Assembly (NCBI RefSeq): GCF_036327755.1 | Contig: NZ_CP109596.1 | Coordinates: 6,758,001-6,822,000, forward strand | Direction of reading: 5' to 3' | Length of the DNA: 64,000 nt | Source: Nocardia sp. NBC_01503 | GTDB lineage: Bacteria > Actinomycetota > Actinomycetes > Mycobacteriales > Mycobacteriaceae | Shown: piece after piece, positions 41,433 to 50,065 of the stretch | Position numbering within the stretch: position 1 is the first letter of the stretch | How the letters are laid out: the number at the start of each line of letters is the position of its first letter | Notes under the pieces: generated by a model | Told to the model about the DNA's origin: nothing | What the model saw: only the letters and a program-made list of their open reading frames with translations | The model's database searches: none | Position numbers and translations under genes: made by a program

Positions 41433-42601
41433 TCGCTGACTCCCTTCGCAGCCGGTGGCGGCGATTGCCGAATCGTGTTGGCCATGACCGCGGCGGCGCA
41501 CGCACAGCCCGCGCCGACGAGAAATACGGCGGGATAGCCCAATCCGCTCGCGATGGCCCCGGTCGCCGGACCCCAGACGAACAGGCCCAGATCCCAGAAC
41601 GAGGTGTAGGCGCCCAGTGCCGCACCCTGTTTCGTGCTTTCGGTGCTGTTCATGACCATCAGCGCCAGCGAGGGGTGCAGCAGCGAGAACCCGACGCCCA
41701 TGACCACGACACCGAGTACCGCCACCGGCAGGTTCGGCGACCACGCGATGATCAGCAGGCCGAGCGCCTCGCCGATCCCGGACCAGGTGCCGACGCGGCG
41801 CGGTCCGAGCTGGTCCGGCAGCTTCCCGATGACCAGCCGGGTACCGGCGTAGACCGCGCTGAAGATGCTCAATACGACTGCGCCGGAGCCGATTCCGCGC
41901 ACTTGCAGGTCGCGGATGATGAACGCGGCCAGCCCGACATAGCCCGCGGCGGCCAAGGCCAGGGCCAGGCCGGGCAGCGCGGCCGGCCGCAGCATCAGAC
42001 CGCGACCGCCGCCGGATCGCGCCACCCGCGGCTCCGGGGCGACAATGCTGATCAACACGAAGCCCGCCAAAGGTGTTGCCGCGCAGAGTGTCCAGACCGC
42101 GTCGATCCCGAGATGCCGTAGTGCCGCGCCGAGTGCCGTTCCCAGTGAGATGCCACCCCACATGGCGATGCCGTAGAGCCCGATCAATTGGCCGCGCCGG
42201 TTGTGCGGTGCGAGCAGGACGGTCCAGGCGGCTCCCGCGGTGAAGAGTGCGGCCTCGCCCACGCCGAGCAGCAGGCGCACCGCGATCAACCCGATCAGGC
42301 CGAGCGGCACGAAGTACAGCAGCCCGCCGAACGCGAGCGCGAGGGCGCCGAACCGCATGACCGACCGATAGCCGTGCCGGTCGGCCAGCCCGCCGAATAC
42401 GGGCCGGGTGAGCAGAGCCGTCAGCGCGGTGGCCGTGACCACCAGACCGACCATGAGATCGCCCGCACCGAAGCGGTCACGGACGTGGTCCGGTAGTACC
42501 GGGATGGCCGCGGACAGGCCCAGGTAGCCGCAGAACAATCCGCCGAACACCCCGGCGATCGCGAGTCGTGGGAGCTTTCCGGTTTCCGAGGGCGCCGTCA
42601 T
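41429..42601 (-). CDS. MFS transporter of the shell operon
   Basis: 390-residue, 12-helix major facilitator. Motif A-like GGLADRHGYRSVMRFGALAL follows TM2, and VRLLLGVGEAALFTAGAAWT is TM4. A second-half repeat LVIGKLPDQLGPRRVGTWSG is present. Its start overlaps the aminotransferase stop and its stop overlaps the sulfotransferase start (ATGA at both ends), so it belongs to the operon and may export the product or confer self-protection. Substrate unknown. Confidence 0.9.
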   Translation of the reverse strand: MTAPSETGKLPRLAIAGVFGGLFCGYLGLSAAIPVLPDHVRDRFGAGDLMVGLVVTATALTALLTRPVFGGLADRHGYRSVMRFGALALAFGGLLYFVPLGLIGLIAVRLLLGVGEAALFTAGAAWTVLLAPHNRRGQLIGLYGIAMWGGISLGTALGAALRHLGIDAVWTLCAATPLAGFVLISIVAPEPRVARSGGGRGLMLRPAALPGLALALAAAGYVGLAAFIIRDLQVRGIGSGAVVLSIFSAVYAGTRLVIGKLPDQLGPRRVGTWSGIGEALGLLIIAWSPNLPVAVLGVVVMGVGFSLLHPSLALMVMNSTESTKQGAALGAYTSFWDLGLFVWGPATGAIASGLGYPAVFLVGAGCACAAAVMANTIRQSPPPAAKGVSE

Positions 42602-43935
42602 CGGTGTCCGGCCCACGAGGAATTCGCGTCGGTCTCCGCGGCCATGACGGCGGCGACCTTGCGCACCGCGGCGATCAGATCGTCGCAGTCGGCCCGCGAC
42701 AGGGTCGAGGAGAGTGGAATGTCCACCGCCGCTTGCAGATACCGGGTCGCATTCGGCAGGGATGCCTTGACCGCGGCTGTCTCCATGCCACGGAACATGA
42801 ATCGCCAGTTCCAGAAGGCGCGAATATTGTGGTCGGAGTCCGATCCGAGATTGCGCGCCTCGATGCCCTCGCGGCACAGTGCCCGCGCGAACCACTGTGC
42901 CCGACCCTCGGCCACCCGGAAGATGAAGGCCTCACCGAGGTACGCGCCCGGTGCCACCGGTCGCCGGATTCGAATGCCGTCGAGATCGGCCAGTGCCGCG
43001 GCGACGTAGTCGTAGTTGTCGCGGAAGGCGGCCAGCCGCACCGGTAGTCGTCCCAGTTCGGATCGCAGCAGGGCGGCGCGGATCTCGTCCATCCGGAAGC
43101 TGAACAGCGGCAGGTCGAGATCGGTGGGGATCGGTGGGTCGCCGTCCGGAAAGTGCCGCCGCAACCGGCCCTCATAGGCGCCGGAAAGTACGGTGGCGCG
43201 GGCGAACAGGGTGCTGTCATCGGTGATGAGGAAGCCGCCCTCGCCGCTGTTGAGCGATTTGTCCGACTGTGTGCTGAACGCGCCTGCCAGTCCGAAGGTA
43301 CCGAGTTTGCGCCCATCCAGCTCTGCGCCGAGTGCGGGGACCGCGTCCTCGAATACCGGCACGCCGCGCTCCTCGGCGAACCGCAGCAGCGCGCCCATAT
43401 CTCCGGCGAAACCACGCATATGGACCACCACGATCGCTTTGACGCGCGGAGTCCACCGGCTGCGCAGATCGGCGACGTCCAGGTGCAGGTCCTCATCGAC
43501 GTCGACCAGGAACGGGGTGCATCCGGCGAGCAGGATGGAGCTGGGTGTGGCGGCGAAAGTGAAACCGGGACAGGCGATCTGGCTTCCGGGTTCGATTCCG
43601 GAGGCCATGATCGCCAGGGCCAGGGCGGTGGTGCCGCTGGAGGTGGCCAGCGCGTGCGCGGACCCGAACCAGTCGCACAGCTCCGCCTCGAATCGCGCGC
43701 ACTCGGTCTCGTGATGCGGGCGGTGGTCGTAGCGGAAGTAGAGGTGACCGCGGAGGGCGCGCAGCGCCGCTTCCTCGTCCTCGGGGTGTACGCACACCGC
43801 ACCCCGGTCATAGGTCGGCCAAGGGGTATGTCGTATCGGATCGCCGCCGGACAGGGCCAGTCGCGGAGTATGAGCCGGTGGGGTGACGGGTGTTGTCGGG
43901 GGAGATGTCGAATCATCAATCACGTTGTCCGCCAT
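42598..43935 (-). CDS. DegT/DnrJ/EryC1/StrS-type PLP aminotransferase, first gene of the shell operon
   Basis: 445 residues. A Pro/Thr-rich N-terminal extension (residues about 1-25, TSPPTTPVTPPAHTPR) precedes the fold. Core motifs: ALATSSGTTALALAIMASGI, IACPGFTFAATPSSILLAGC, EERGVPVFEDAVPALGAELD, and the PLP lysine in FSTQSDKSLNSGEGGFLIT. Such enzymes aminate a keto group in secondary metabolism. It heads the seven-gene operon. The start at 43935 is preceded by GGAAG 11 nt away, and a 9-codon out-of-frame ORF (43945-43916) overlaps it. The disordered extension is a candidate cargo-loading domain. Confidence 0.9.
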   Translation of the reverse strand: MADNVIDDSTSPPTTPVTPPAHTPRLALSGGDPIRHTPWPTYDRGAVCVHPEDEEAALRALRGHLYFRYDHRPHHETECARFEAELCDWFGSAHALATSSGTTALALAIMASGIEPGSQIACPGFTFAATPSSILLAGCTPFLVDVDEDLHLDVADLRSRWTPRVKAIVVVHMRGFAGDMGALLRFAEERGVPVFEDAVPALGAELDGRKLGTFGLAGAFSTQSDKSLNSGEGGFLITDDSTLFARATVLSGAYEGRLRRHFPDGDPPIPTDLDLPLFSFRMDEIRAALLRSELGRLPVRLAAFRDNYDYVAAALADLDGIRIRRPVAPGAYLGEAFIFRVAEGRAQWFARALCREGIEARNLGSDSDHNIRAFWNWRFMFRGMETAAVKASLPNATRYLQAAVDIPLSSTLSRADCDDLIAAVRKVAAVMAAETDANSSWAGHR

Positions 43936-44321
43936 CGTGTTTCATGCTTCCACCGACACCGCGCCGGCGGTTCTGACAGCTTGTCGACCGAGGTTCTCAG
44001 GACGGGGAATCTCGGTGAATGTCCAAGAACGCTACGCCGATTTTCGTCGGTTATGACCGAAATGTCGTTAAATCCCGGTCACACGTCCTGGAGTGATCGG
44101 CTACGCAACCCGTTGTGCCCCAACGGATGTCAGAAGGATGGCGCGTCGACGCGAAGACATCGACCGGTCAGGCGGGAGCGAACGATCGGATGAAACGCCC
44201 GCAAAACGGCGTCCACACACCATCTTCCCCGTGAAACCACCCTTTTCGCTGTTTCCGGGGGTGTCGGGAAACAGACGGACTAGCCTGTGCGAGAAGGTGT
44301 GTGGTCGACATGCGATGAACG
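43936..44321. other. Divergent promoter region of the shell operon and a methyltransferase gene
   Basis: About 385 bp without a protein gene. It includes the inverted repeat CTGTTTCC-N10-GGAAACAG (44249-44256 / 44267-44274), a candidate operator, closer to the methyltransferase gene. No adjacent regulator gene is present to assign. Confidence 0.5.
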
Positions 44322-45125
44322 GTGACAGGAATGGACGGAGACAACCCACTGAACCAGCCCCATACCTCCCGCATCTATGACTATTTTCTGGGCGGCAAGG
44401 ACAACTACGAGATCGACCGGAAGGCGGCGCAGGAGATCCTGCAGGCGTGGCCGCATATCCGTCAGGCCGCCCGGATCAACCGTCAGTTCATGCACCGCAG
44501 CACCCGATTCCTGGCGGAAGCGGGGATTCGGCAATTCCTCGATATCGGTACCGGGATTCCCACCGAACCCAACCTGCACCAGGTCGCGCAGCGGACCGTA
44601 CCGGATGCGCGGGTGGTGTACGTCGACAACGACCCGCTGGTGCTCGCGCATGCCCGCGCCCTGATGACCATGGGCAGCGGCGTCGGGGCGACCACCTACA
44701 TCCACGGCGATGTCACCGATCCGGCGGCCATCCTGCGCGCCCCCGAACTAACCGGGCTGCTCGACCTGAACGAACCGGTCGGGTTGAGCATGATCGCCCT
44801 GCTGCACTTCGTCGAGTCCGATATCAACAAGATCGTCTCCACCTTCCTCGACGCCCTGGCCCCCGGCTCCTATCTCGTAATCTGCACCATCACAGCCGAT
44901 TTCGCCCCCGAGCAGGTGGCAGCGGCCCAGGATGTCTACCGTGTCCGCAAACTCCCCGCGCAGGTCCGCACCCACGAGGAAGTCACCTCCTGGTTCGCCG
45001 ACCTGGATCTGGTAGAGCCCGGTATCGTCCCGCCCCACCGCTGGGGCCTGGACCAAACCACCGAATTCTCCCCGTCTTTCGACGCGAAGGTCTCCTGCTA
45101 CTGCGGCGTAGGCCGCAAACCCTGA
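44322..45125 (+). CDS. SAM-dependent methyltransferase, DUF574 (S-adenosyl methyltransferase) family
   Basis: 267 residues. TSRIYDYFLGGKDNYEIDRK at the N-terminus and FLDIGTGIPTEPNLHQVAQR as the SAM-binding region are diagnostic of the DUF574 family, abundant in actinomycetes. Also VVYVDNDPLVLAHARALM and VGLSMIALLHFVESD. Substrate unknown; the family expands alongside secondary metabolism. GTG 44322 and ATG 44331 are both possible starts, neither with a strong ribosome binding site. It is divergent from the shell operon but may not be functionally linked. Confidence 0.88.
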   Translation: MTGMDGDNPLNQPHTSRIYDYFLGGKDNYEIDRKAAQEILQAWPHIRQAARINRQFMHRSTRFLAEAGIRQFLDIGTGIPTEPNLHQVAQRTVPDARVVYVDNDPLVLAHARALMTMGSGVGATTYIHGDVTDPAAILRAPELTGLLDLNEPVGLSMIALLHFVESDINKIVSTFLDALAPGSYLVICTITADFAPEQVAAAQDVYRVRKLPAQVRTHEEVTSWFADLDLVEPGIVPPHRWGLDQTTEFSPSFDAKVSCYCGVGRKP

Positions 45126-45278
45126 ACGACTGGCCGAATCCCAGCGCGATCCGTTCGCATTGGAGGTAACGGCGGTTCCGGTTTTCGGCGTCGCCTGCAG
45201 GTGCGACGGGTGGCGAGGGGTCGGAGGTTGTCACTACGTTGGTCCCGGCAAGCAGGTCCGGAACCAGTGGGGTGAGAC

Positions 45279-46583
45279 ATGGCTTTGTCGGTTGGTGCGT
45301 CGGCGGATGTGAATCGCGCGGTGACACCGCGGCGCGTGATTCCGATGCCGGTGGTGTGGGTGGTGACGGCGCTGGGGGTGCTGGCGGGCGGTTACTACCT
45401 ACATGAGGTGCTGACCGCGCCGAGGATGATGCTGCATCTGGTCGATCTGGGCACGTATCAGATCGCGGGGCAGCGGGTGCTGGACAGTGTGTCGGTGTAT
45501 GACACTCCGCTGCGGGGGAGTACCCGTGGTGTCTGGGAGTTCGTGTACACACCGTTCTCGGCGCTGCTGTTCGTGCCGTTGGCGAAGATTCACGGCCTGG
45601 CCTTCACCTGGGCGGGTGGGCTCGGCAATTTCGCCATGCTGACCGGATCGGTGTGGGCGGCGCTGGCCGTTCTCGGGTTTCGGCGGGACCGGCGACTGCT
45701 GATTCTCGGCCCGCCCATCGCGGGACTGCTGATGATGTGCGAGCCGATCCGCGAGACCATGGCGTTCGGGCAGGTAAATATGTTCCTGCTGCTGCTCGTA
45801 CTGGCCGATATGGCGCTGCCGGATTCCTCCCGCTGGAAGGGCGCGCTCACCGGTGTCGCCGCCGGAATCAAACTGACGCCCGTGTTCTTCGTCCTGTATC
45901 TGCTGGTGACTCGCCGGTTCCGGGCCGCCGCGACCGCGGTCGGCGCGCTGGTGGCGACCATGGTGGTGGGTTTGGCTGTGCTGCCGAAGGATTCGTGGAC
46001 GTTCTGGAGTGGCGCGTTCGCCGATCCGGCCCGGGTGGGTGTGCCGAAGAATCCGCAGAACGAATCGCTGCGCGGCATGCTGGCCCGCACCCTGGGCGAC
46101 GGGTCGTGGGTCCAGTTGCTGTGGCTGGTCGGGGCTGTCGCCATCGCGGTGGCCTGCCTGCTGTTGGCGCGCCGGTTGTCCGCGACCGGGCGTGAACTTC
46201 CCGCGGTGGTGCTGTGTGGTCTGACCAGCACCGCGGTCTCGCCGTACAGCTGGATTCATCACTGGGTATGGCTGGGCGCGCTGCTGATCTACCTGGCCGA
46301 TCTGGCGATCCGGCGCGGTGGCCTGCTCGCGCCCGCGGGTCTGCTGGTGGTCTGCCTGATCACCTCGGGTGGACTCTTCGAACTGGTCGGACTCCATTAC
46401 GGCAGCATCTTCGACCTCCCCGAACACGGCGCGTTCGCGGTTCTGGACCATAACGCCTACCTCTGGCTCACGCTCGCACTGTTCGCCGCCGCGGCCGTAT
46501 GGTTGCGACGGTCGGCGCTTCCCGCCGATACCCCGCAGAGTGTCCGCGAACCGGAGGAGATGACCAGTGCCGTATCTTCCTGA
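45279..46583 (+). CDS. GT87 family polyprenyl-phosphate-dependent mannosyltransferase
   Basis: 434-residue membrane protein with about ten hydrophobic helices. The GT-C catalytic region includes an acidic residue after TM1 (HLVDLGTYQIAGQRVLDSVS) and GVWEFVYTPFSALLFVPLAK, plus TGVAAGIKLTPVFFVLYLLV and SPYSWIHHWVWLGALLIYLA, all typical of mycobacterial alpha-mannosyltransferases (PimE/Rv2181 group). It likely adds mannose to PIM/LM/LAM lipoglycans from polyprenyl-phosphomannose. GGGGTGAG precedes the ATG. It overlaps the next gene by 17 bp. Confidence 0.87.
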   Translation: MALSVGASADVNRAVTPRRVIPMPVVWVVTALGVLAGGYYLHEVLTAPRMMLHLVDLGTYQIAGQRVLDSVSVYDTPLRGSTRGVWEFVYTPFSALLFVPLAKIHGLAFTWAGGLGNFAMLTGSVWAALAVLGFRRDRRLLILGPPIAGLLMMCEPIRETMAFGQVNMFLLLLVLADMALPDSSRWKGALTGVAAGIKLTPVFFVLYLLVTRRFRAAATAVGALVATMVVGLAVLPKDSWTFWSGAFADPARVGVPKNPQNESLRGMLARTLGDGSWVQLLWLVGAVAIAVACLLLARRLSATGRELPAVVLCGLTSTAVSPYSWIHHWVWLGALLIYLADLAIRRGGLLAPAGLLVVCLITSGGLFELVGLHYGSIFDLPEHGAFAVLDHNAYLWLTLALFAAAAVWLRRSALPADTPQSVREPEEMTSAVSS

Positions 46584-47610
46584 TCCCGCCCGCTATGACG
46601 GGTCGATGCGCTACCGCCGCAGTGGACGTTCCGGATTGGATCTGCCGCTGCTGTCGCTCGGCTGCTGGCACAACTTCGGCGATGATCGCCCGTTCGCGAA
46701 TCAGCGCGCGATCGCCTTGCGCGCCTTCGACTCCGGAATCACGCACTTCGATCTCGCCAATAACTACGGCCCGCCGTACGGTGCCGCCGAGATCAATGTC
46801 GGGCGCATCCTGCGCGAGGAGCTGGCCGCCTGTCGGGACGAGTTGATCATCTCGACCAAGGCCGGTTGGGATATGTGGCCCGGTCCGTACGGTCAGGGTG
46901 GCGGCTCACGAAAGTACCTGCTGTCCTCCCTCGATCAGTCGCTGACCCGGCTCGGACTCGACTATGTCGATATCTTCTATTCGCATCGATTCGATCCGAC
47001 CACGCCGCTCGAGGAGACCGCGACAGCGCTGGATACCGCTGTGCGACAAGGCAAAGCGCTGTACGTCGGCATCTCCTCGTATACCGCACAGGACGCCACG
47101 ACCATGGCCGGACTCCTGCGCGACCTCGGCACCCCGCTGCTCATCCACCAGCCGTCGTACTCGATGCTCAATCGCTGGATCGAGACGCAGGGCCTGCTCG
47201 ATGCCGCGCAAGCCGAGGGTTTCGGCATCATCGGCTTCACCGCCCTGGCTCAGGGCCTGCTCACCTCGAAGTACCTCGACGGCATTCCGGCGGGATCGCG
47301 TGCCACCCAGGACAAGTCGTTCCAAACCGAATGGCTCACCGACGAGATGCGCGATCGCCTGCGCGCCCTGAACGGCATCGCCGCCGAGCGTGGGCAAACG
47401 CTCGCGCAGCTCGCACTGGCCTGGGCGCTGCGAGATCCACGCGTCACCTCGCTGGTGATCGGAGCCTCCTCGACCGAGCAGCTCGATCAGAATATCGGGG
47501 CCCTGGACAATCTGGAGTTCACCACCGACGAGTTGTCCGCCATCGACAAACTCCTCGATGACGACGGCGAGGTCGACCTCTGGCGTAGCGCCCGAGAAGG
47601 CACGCTCTGA
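46567..47610 (+). CDS. Aldo/keto reductase (YghZ/KCAB-like)
   Basis: 347 residues, AKR fold. RSGLDLPLLSLGCWHNFGDD, the Asp/Tyr active site DLANNYGPPYGAAEINVGRI, the Lys motif ELIISTKAGWDMWPGPYGQG, and GLDYVDIFYSHRFDPTTPLE are those of the L-glyceraldehyde-3-phosphate reductase/Kv-beta-like subfamily. The NADPH-binding end is VIGASSTEQLDQNIGALDN. GTG start with GGAGGAG 7 nt upstream, overlapping the mannosyltransferase gene. Probably detoxifies small aldehydes. Confidence 0.9.
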   Translation: MPYLPDPARYDGSMRYRRSGRSGLDLPLLSLGCWHNFGDDRPFANQRAIALRAFDSGITHFDLANNYGPPYGAAEINVGRILREELAACRDELIISTKAGWDMWPGPYGQGGGSRKYLLSSLDQSLTRLGLDYVDIFYSHRFDPTTPLEETATALDTAVRQGKALYVGISSYTAQDATTMAGLLRDLGTPLLIHQPSYSMLNRWIETQGLLDAAQAEGFGIIGFTALAQGLLTSKYLDGIPAGSRATQDKSFQTEWLTDEMRDRLRALNGIAAERGQTLAQLALAWALRDPRVTSLVIGASSTEQLDQNIGALDNLEFTTDELSAIDKLLDDDGEVDLWRSAREGTL

Positions 47611-47691
47611 CCCCGGTCTGAGGCACGCTCGCAGGAGGAAGGAATTCCCGGGGACCTACCTCGTGCGAGCGGCAGTCTCTATGCTCGATTC

Positions 47692-49107
47692 ATGCTGGAC
47701 AGCCGACTAGATGCCTATGCCGATGACGCACTGGGACACCATGATGCGGTCGGAGCCGCGGCGGCGGTGCACGCCGGAATCACCACCCCCGCCGAGCTGG
47801 CCGCGGCCGCGGCGGCACGGGCGCAAAAGGTCGATCCGGCATTGAACGCGGTCGCCTACGCCGAGTTCGCGACACCGCGCTATGGCGAGGACGAGTCCGC
47901 GGCGCTGTACGGGGTGCCGACCTTCGTCAAGGACAACACCGATGTGCGGGGGATGCCGAGTAATCACGGCACCACGGCATTCCGGGCGCGACCCGCGCGC
48001 GGTGACGGTGTATTCACGCGGCAGTTCCGCAGCACCGGGATGACGGTGCTCGGCAAATCCCGGCTGCCGGAGTTCGGGTTCAGTCCCACAACCGAATTCA
48101 TGAGTGCCGAGCCCGCGCGCAATCCGTGGAATACCGAGTATTCGGTGGGCGCCTCCTCCGGTGGCGCGGCGGCACTGGTGGCGGCGGGGGTGGTGCCGAT
48201 CGCGCACGCCAATGACGGCGGGGGATCGATTCGGATTCCGGCGGCCTGTGCGGGGCTGGTCGGCTTGAAGCCGAGCCGGGGCCGGCATGTGGACGGCGAG
48301 ATGGCGCGAATGATGCCGATCAATCTCGTCTCCGAGGGTGTGCTCACCCGCACGGTGCGCGATACCGCCGCGTATATCGCTGCCATGGAGGACTTCCGGC
48401 GCAATCCGGCGCTGCCGCCGATCGGCGCGGTGTTGGGTCCGGCACGGCGGAGGCTGCGGATCGGCCTGGTGACGGACACACTCGTGGGTGAGCCGGTGGA
48501 TGCCGAGACCACGGCGGCGGTGGAGTACACCGCCGCGCTGCTCGAGCATGCCGGGCATAAGGTCGAACCGGTGCGGCTGCCCGTGACCAGGCAGTGGGCC
48601 GATGATTTCGTCCAACTCTGGGCGCTGCTGGCGGATCTGATCGGCACAGCGGGCAGGCTCACCTTCGATCGATCCTTCGACACCGGCGAATTCGATGGCC
48701 TCACCAAGGGATTGCGTTCACATCACCGGGCGAATCTGCATCGCACGCCCACCGCGCTGTGGCGGCTACGCGGGACCGCCGATGCGGTGGCGGGTATGTT
48801 CGCCAAGCACGAACTGATTCTCTCCCCGGTGCTCTGTCACACCACCCCCAAGCTCGGATACCTCAGCCCCACAATCGAATTCGATGAGCTGCTGACTCGG
48901 CTCATGAACTACGTCGGGTTCACCCCGATCAACAATGTGGCCGGTACACCGGCGATTTCGCTGCCGATGGGCATGTCCGGAGCGGGCATGCCCATCGGAG
49001 TGCAGCTCTCGGCCGCCTACGGGGACGAGCGCACGCTGCTCGAGTCCGCGTTCGAACTCGAAGCGGCGCACCGCTTTCCGTCGACGGCCCGGCGTCCTAT
49101 CCGTTGA
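47692..49107 (+). CDS. Amidase signature family enzyme
   Basis: 471 residues. The Ser-cisSer-Lys triad is visible: Lys in YGVPTFVKDNTDVRG, cis-Ser in EYSVGASSGGAAALVAAGVV and nucleophilic Ser in HANDGGGSIRIPAACAGLVG. The C-terminus PAISLPMGMSGAGMPIGVQL is conserved. Close to other actinobacterial amidases of broad acyl-amide specificity. The ATG lies 6 nt after TATGCT (47680-47685) with no ribosome binding site, so a leaderless transcript is likely. It overlaps the convergent DUF4389 gene by 11 bp. Confidence 0.92.
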   Translation: MLDSRLDAYADDALGHHDAVGAAAAVHAGITTPAELAAAAAARAQKVDPALNAVAYAEFATPRYGEDESAALYGVPTFVKDNTDVRGMPSNHGTTAFRARPARGDGVFTRQFRSTGMTVLGKSRLPEFGFSPTTEFMSAEPARNPWNTEYSVGASSGGAAALVAAGVVPIAHANDGGGSIRIPAACAGLVGLKPSRGRHVDGEMARMMPINLVSEGVLTRTVRDTAAYIAAMEDFRRNPALPPIGAVLGPARRRLRIGLVTDTLVGEPVDAETTAAVEYTAALLEHAGHKVEPVRLPVTRQWADDFVQLWALLADLIGTAGRLTFDRSFDTGEFDGLTKGLRSHHRANLHRTPTALWRLRGTADAVAGMFAKHELILSPVLCHTTPKLGYLSPTIEFDELLTRLMNYVGFTPINNVAGTPAISLPMGMSGAGMPIGVQLSAAYGDERTLLESAFELEAAHRFPSTARRPIR

Positions 49108-49939
49108 CGAGCTGCGAGGTCGACAGCGAGAAGTCGTCGCTGTCGTCATCATTATTGCCGGTCACGCTCTGCGCCAGGCTCGCCAGAATGCCGAGAATGA
49201 GCATGACGATCAGCAGTATCTGCCCGCCCCGCGACAACAGCAGCGGCCGGGTCGGCGACTGCCGCACCGGCTGCGTCCACTGCTCGGTCGCCGGATCGGC
49301 GGGCACCCCGGTCTGATCGCCGAACACACCCTTCAGATACGCCGGTGTCAGCAGGTATGTGTAAGCCTGCGTACGCAATTCGGTGCGCATGACCGCCGTG
49401 GTCGCCTCGAAGACCGAGCGCGGCATGCGCCCGGTGATCAGCACGATCAACCAGATGATGACGGACACCACCGCCCAGCCGGTGGTCAGCCAGCTGGAGA
49501 ACACCAGAATCGGGAAGGCCAGGATGAGCCGGAACAGCACCGCGAGCCGATTCAATTCGGTCGGCTGCGGAAACAGTACGCGCACAGGGTAATTCGGTGG
49601 GTTCCAGGCGAACGGCGGGTAGTCGTCGACCACCAGCATGGCGTACCCGTAGACCCGGGTGCTGTACGAGAAGTAGCCGCGCAGGAAGTCCCCGCACCAC
49701 AGCGGCAGCCGCCCGGTGAACAGCGCGCCGAACCAGCCGCAGACCACCACCACGAACGCGGCGATCCCCAGGACCCACAATGCGATCAGCTGCGGTATGA
49801 CCAGCAGCGCCCGCAACAGCACGGTCCACCGCCGATGTTCCTGCGGCGGATAAACATCCAATTCGACGAGCGTCTCGCCCGGTATGCCGATCGGTTGCCA
49901 TTCCTGGCCACCGGACGGCCACGGTTCACCCATAGTCAT
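49097..49939 (-). CDS. DUF4389 domain membrane protein
   Basis: 280 residues from the ATG at 49939 (49933 also possible); a frame to 50059 adds a non-conserved leader. Two repeated membrane blocks are seen, LRALLVIPQLIALWVLGIAA with GWFGALFTGRLPLWCGDFLR, and LFRLILAFPILVFSSWLTTG with WLIVLITGRMPRSVFEATTA, the hallmark of DUF4389. Each is followed by an aromatic YGYAML or YTYLLT segment. A final TM (LLIVMLILGILASLA) and an acidic tail end the protein. Function unknown. Confidence 0.85.
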   Translation of the reverse strand: MTMGEPWPSGGQEWQPIGIPGETLVELDVYPPQEHRRWTVLLRALLVIPQLIALWVLGIAAFVVVVCGWFGALFTGRLPLWCGDFLRGYFSYSTRVYGYAMLVVDDYPPFAWNPPNYPVRVLFPQPTELNRLAVLFRLILAFPILVFSSWLTTGWAVVSVIIWLIVLITGRMPRSVFEATTAVMRTELRTQAYTYLLTPAYLKGVFGDQTGVPADPATEQWTQPVRQSPTRPLLLSRGGQILLIVMLILGILASLAQSVTGNNDDDSDDFSLSTSQLVNG

Positions 49940-50065
49940 ACGATCACACCCGCTTTCACTCTCGATCCGGACCCGGTCGAGCCCGAATGTAGTCCGGAAC
50001 GGGGGAATTGCCCGGTAACCGCGCCGCCTGTCGGCGTCGGGCACCGGATAGCCGATCACTTGCCG

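Noticed and set aside
40494..42161. Apparent 555-residue protein combining an MFS-region frame and the sulfotransferase
   Set aside because: The first ~240 residues are an out-of-frame reading of the MFS gene; the sulfotransferase begins at the ATG at 41432.
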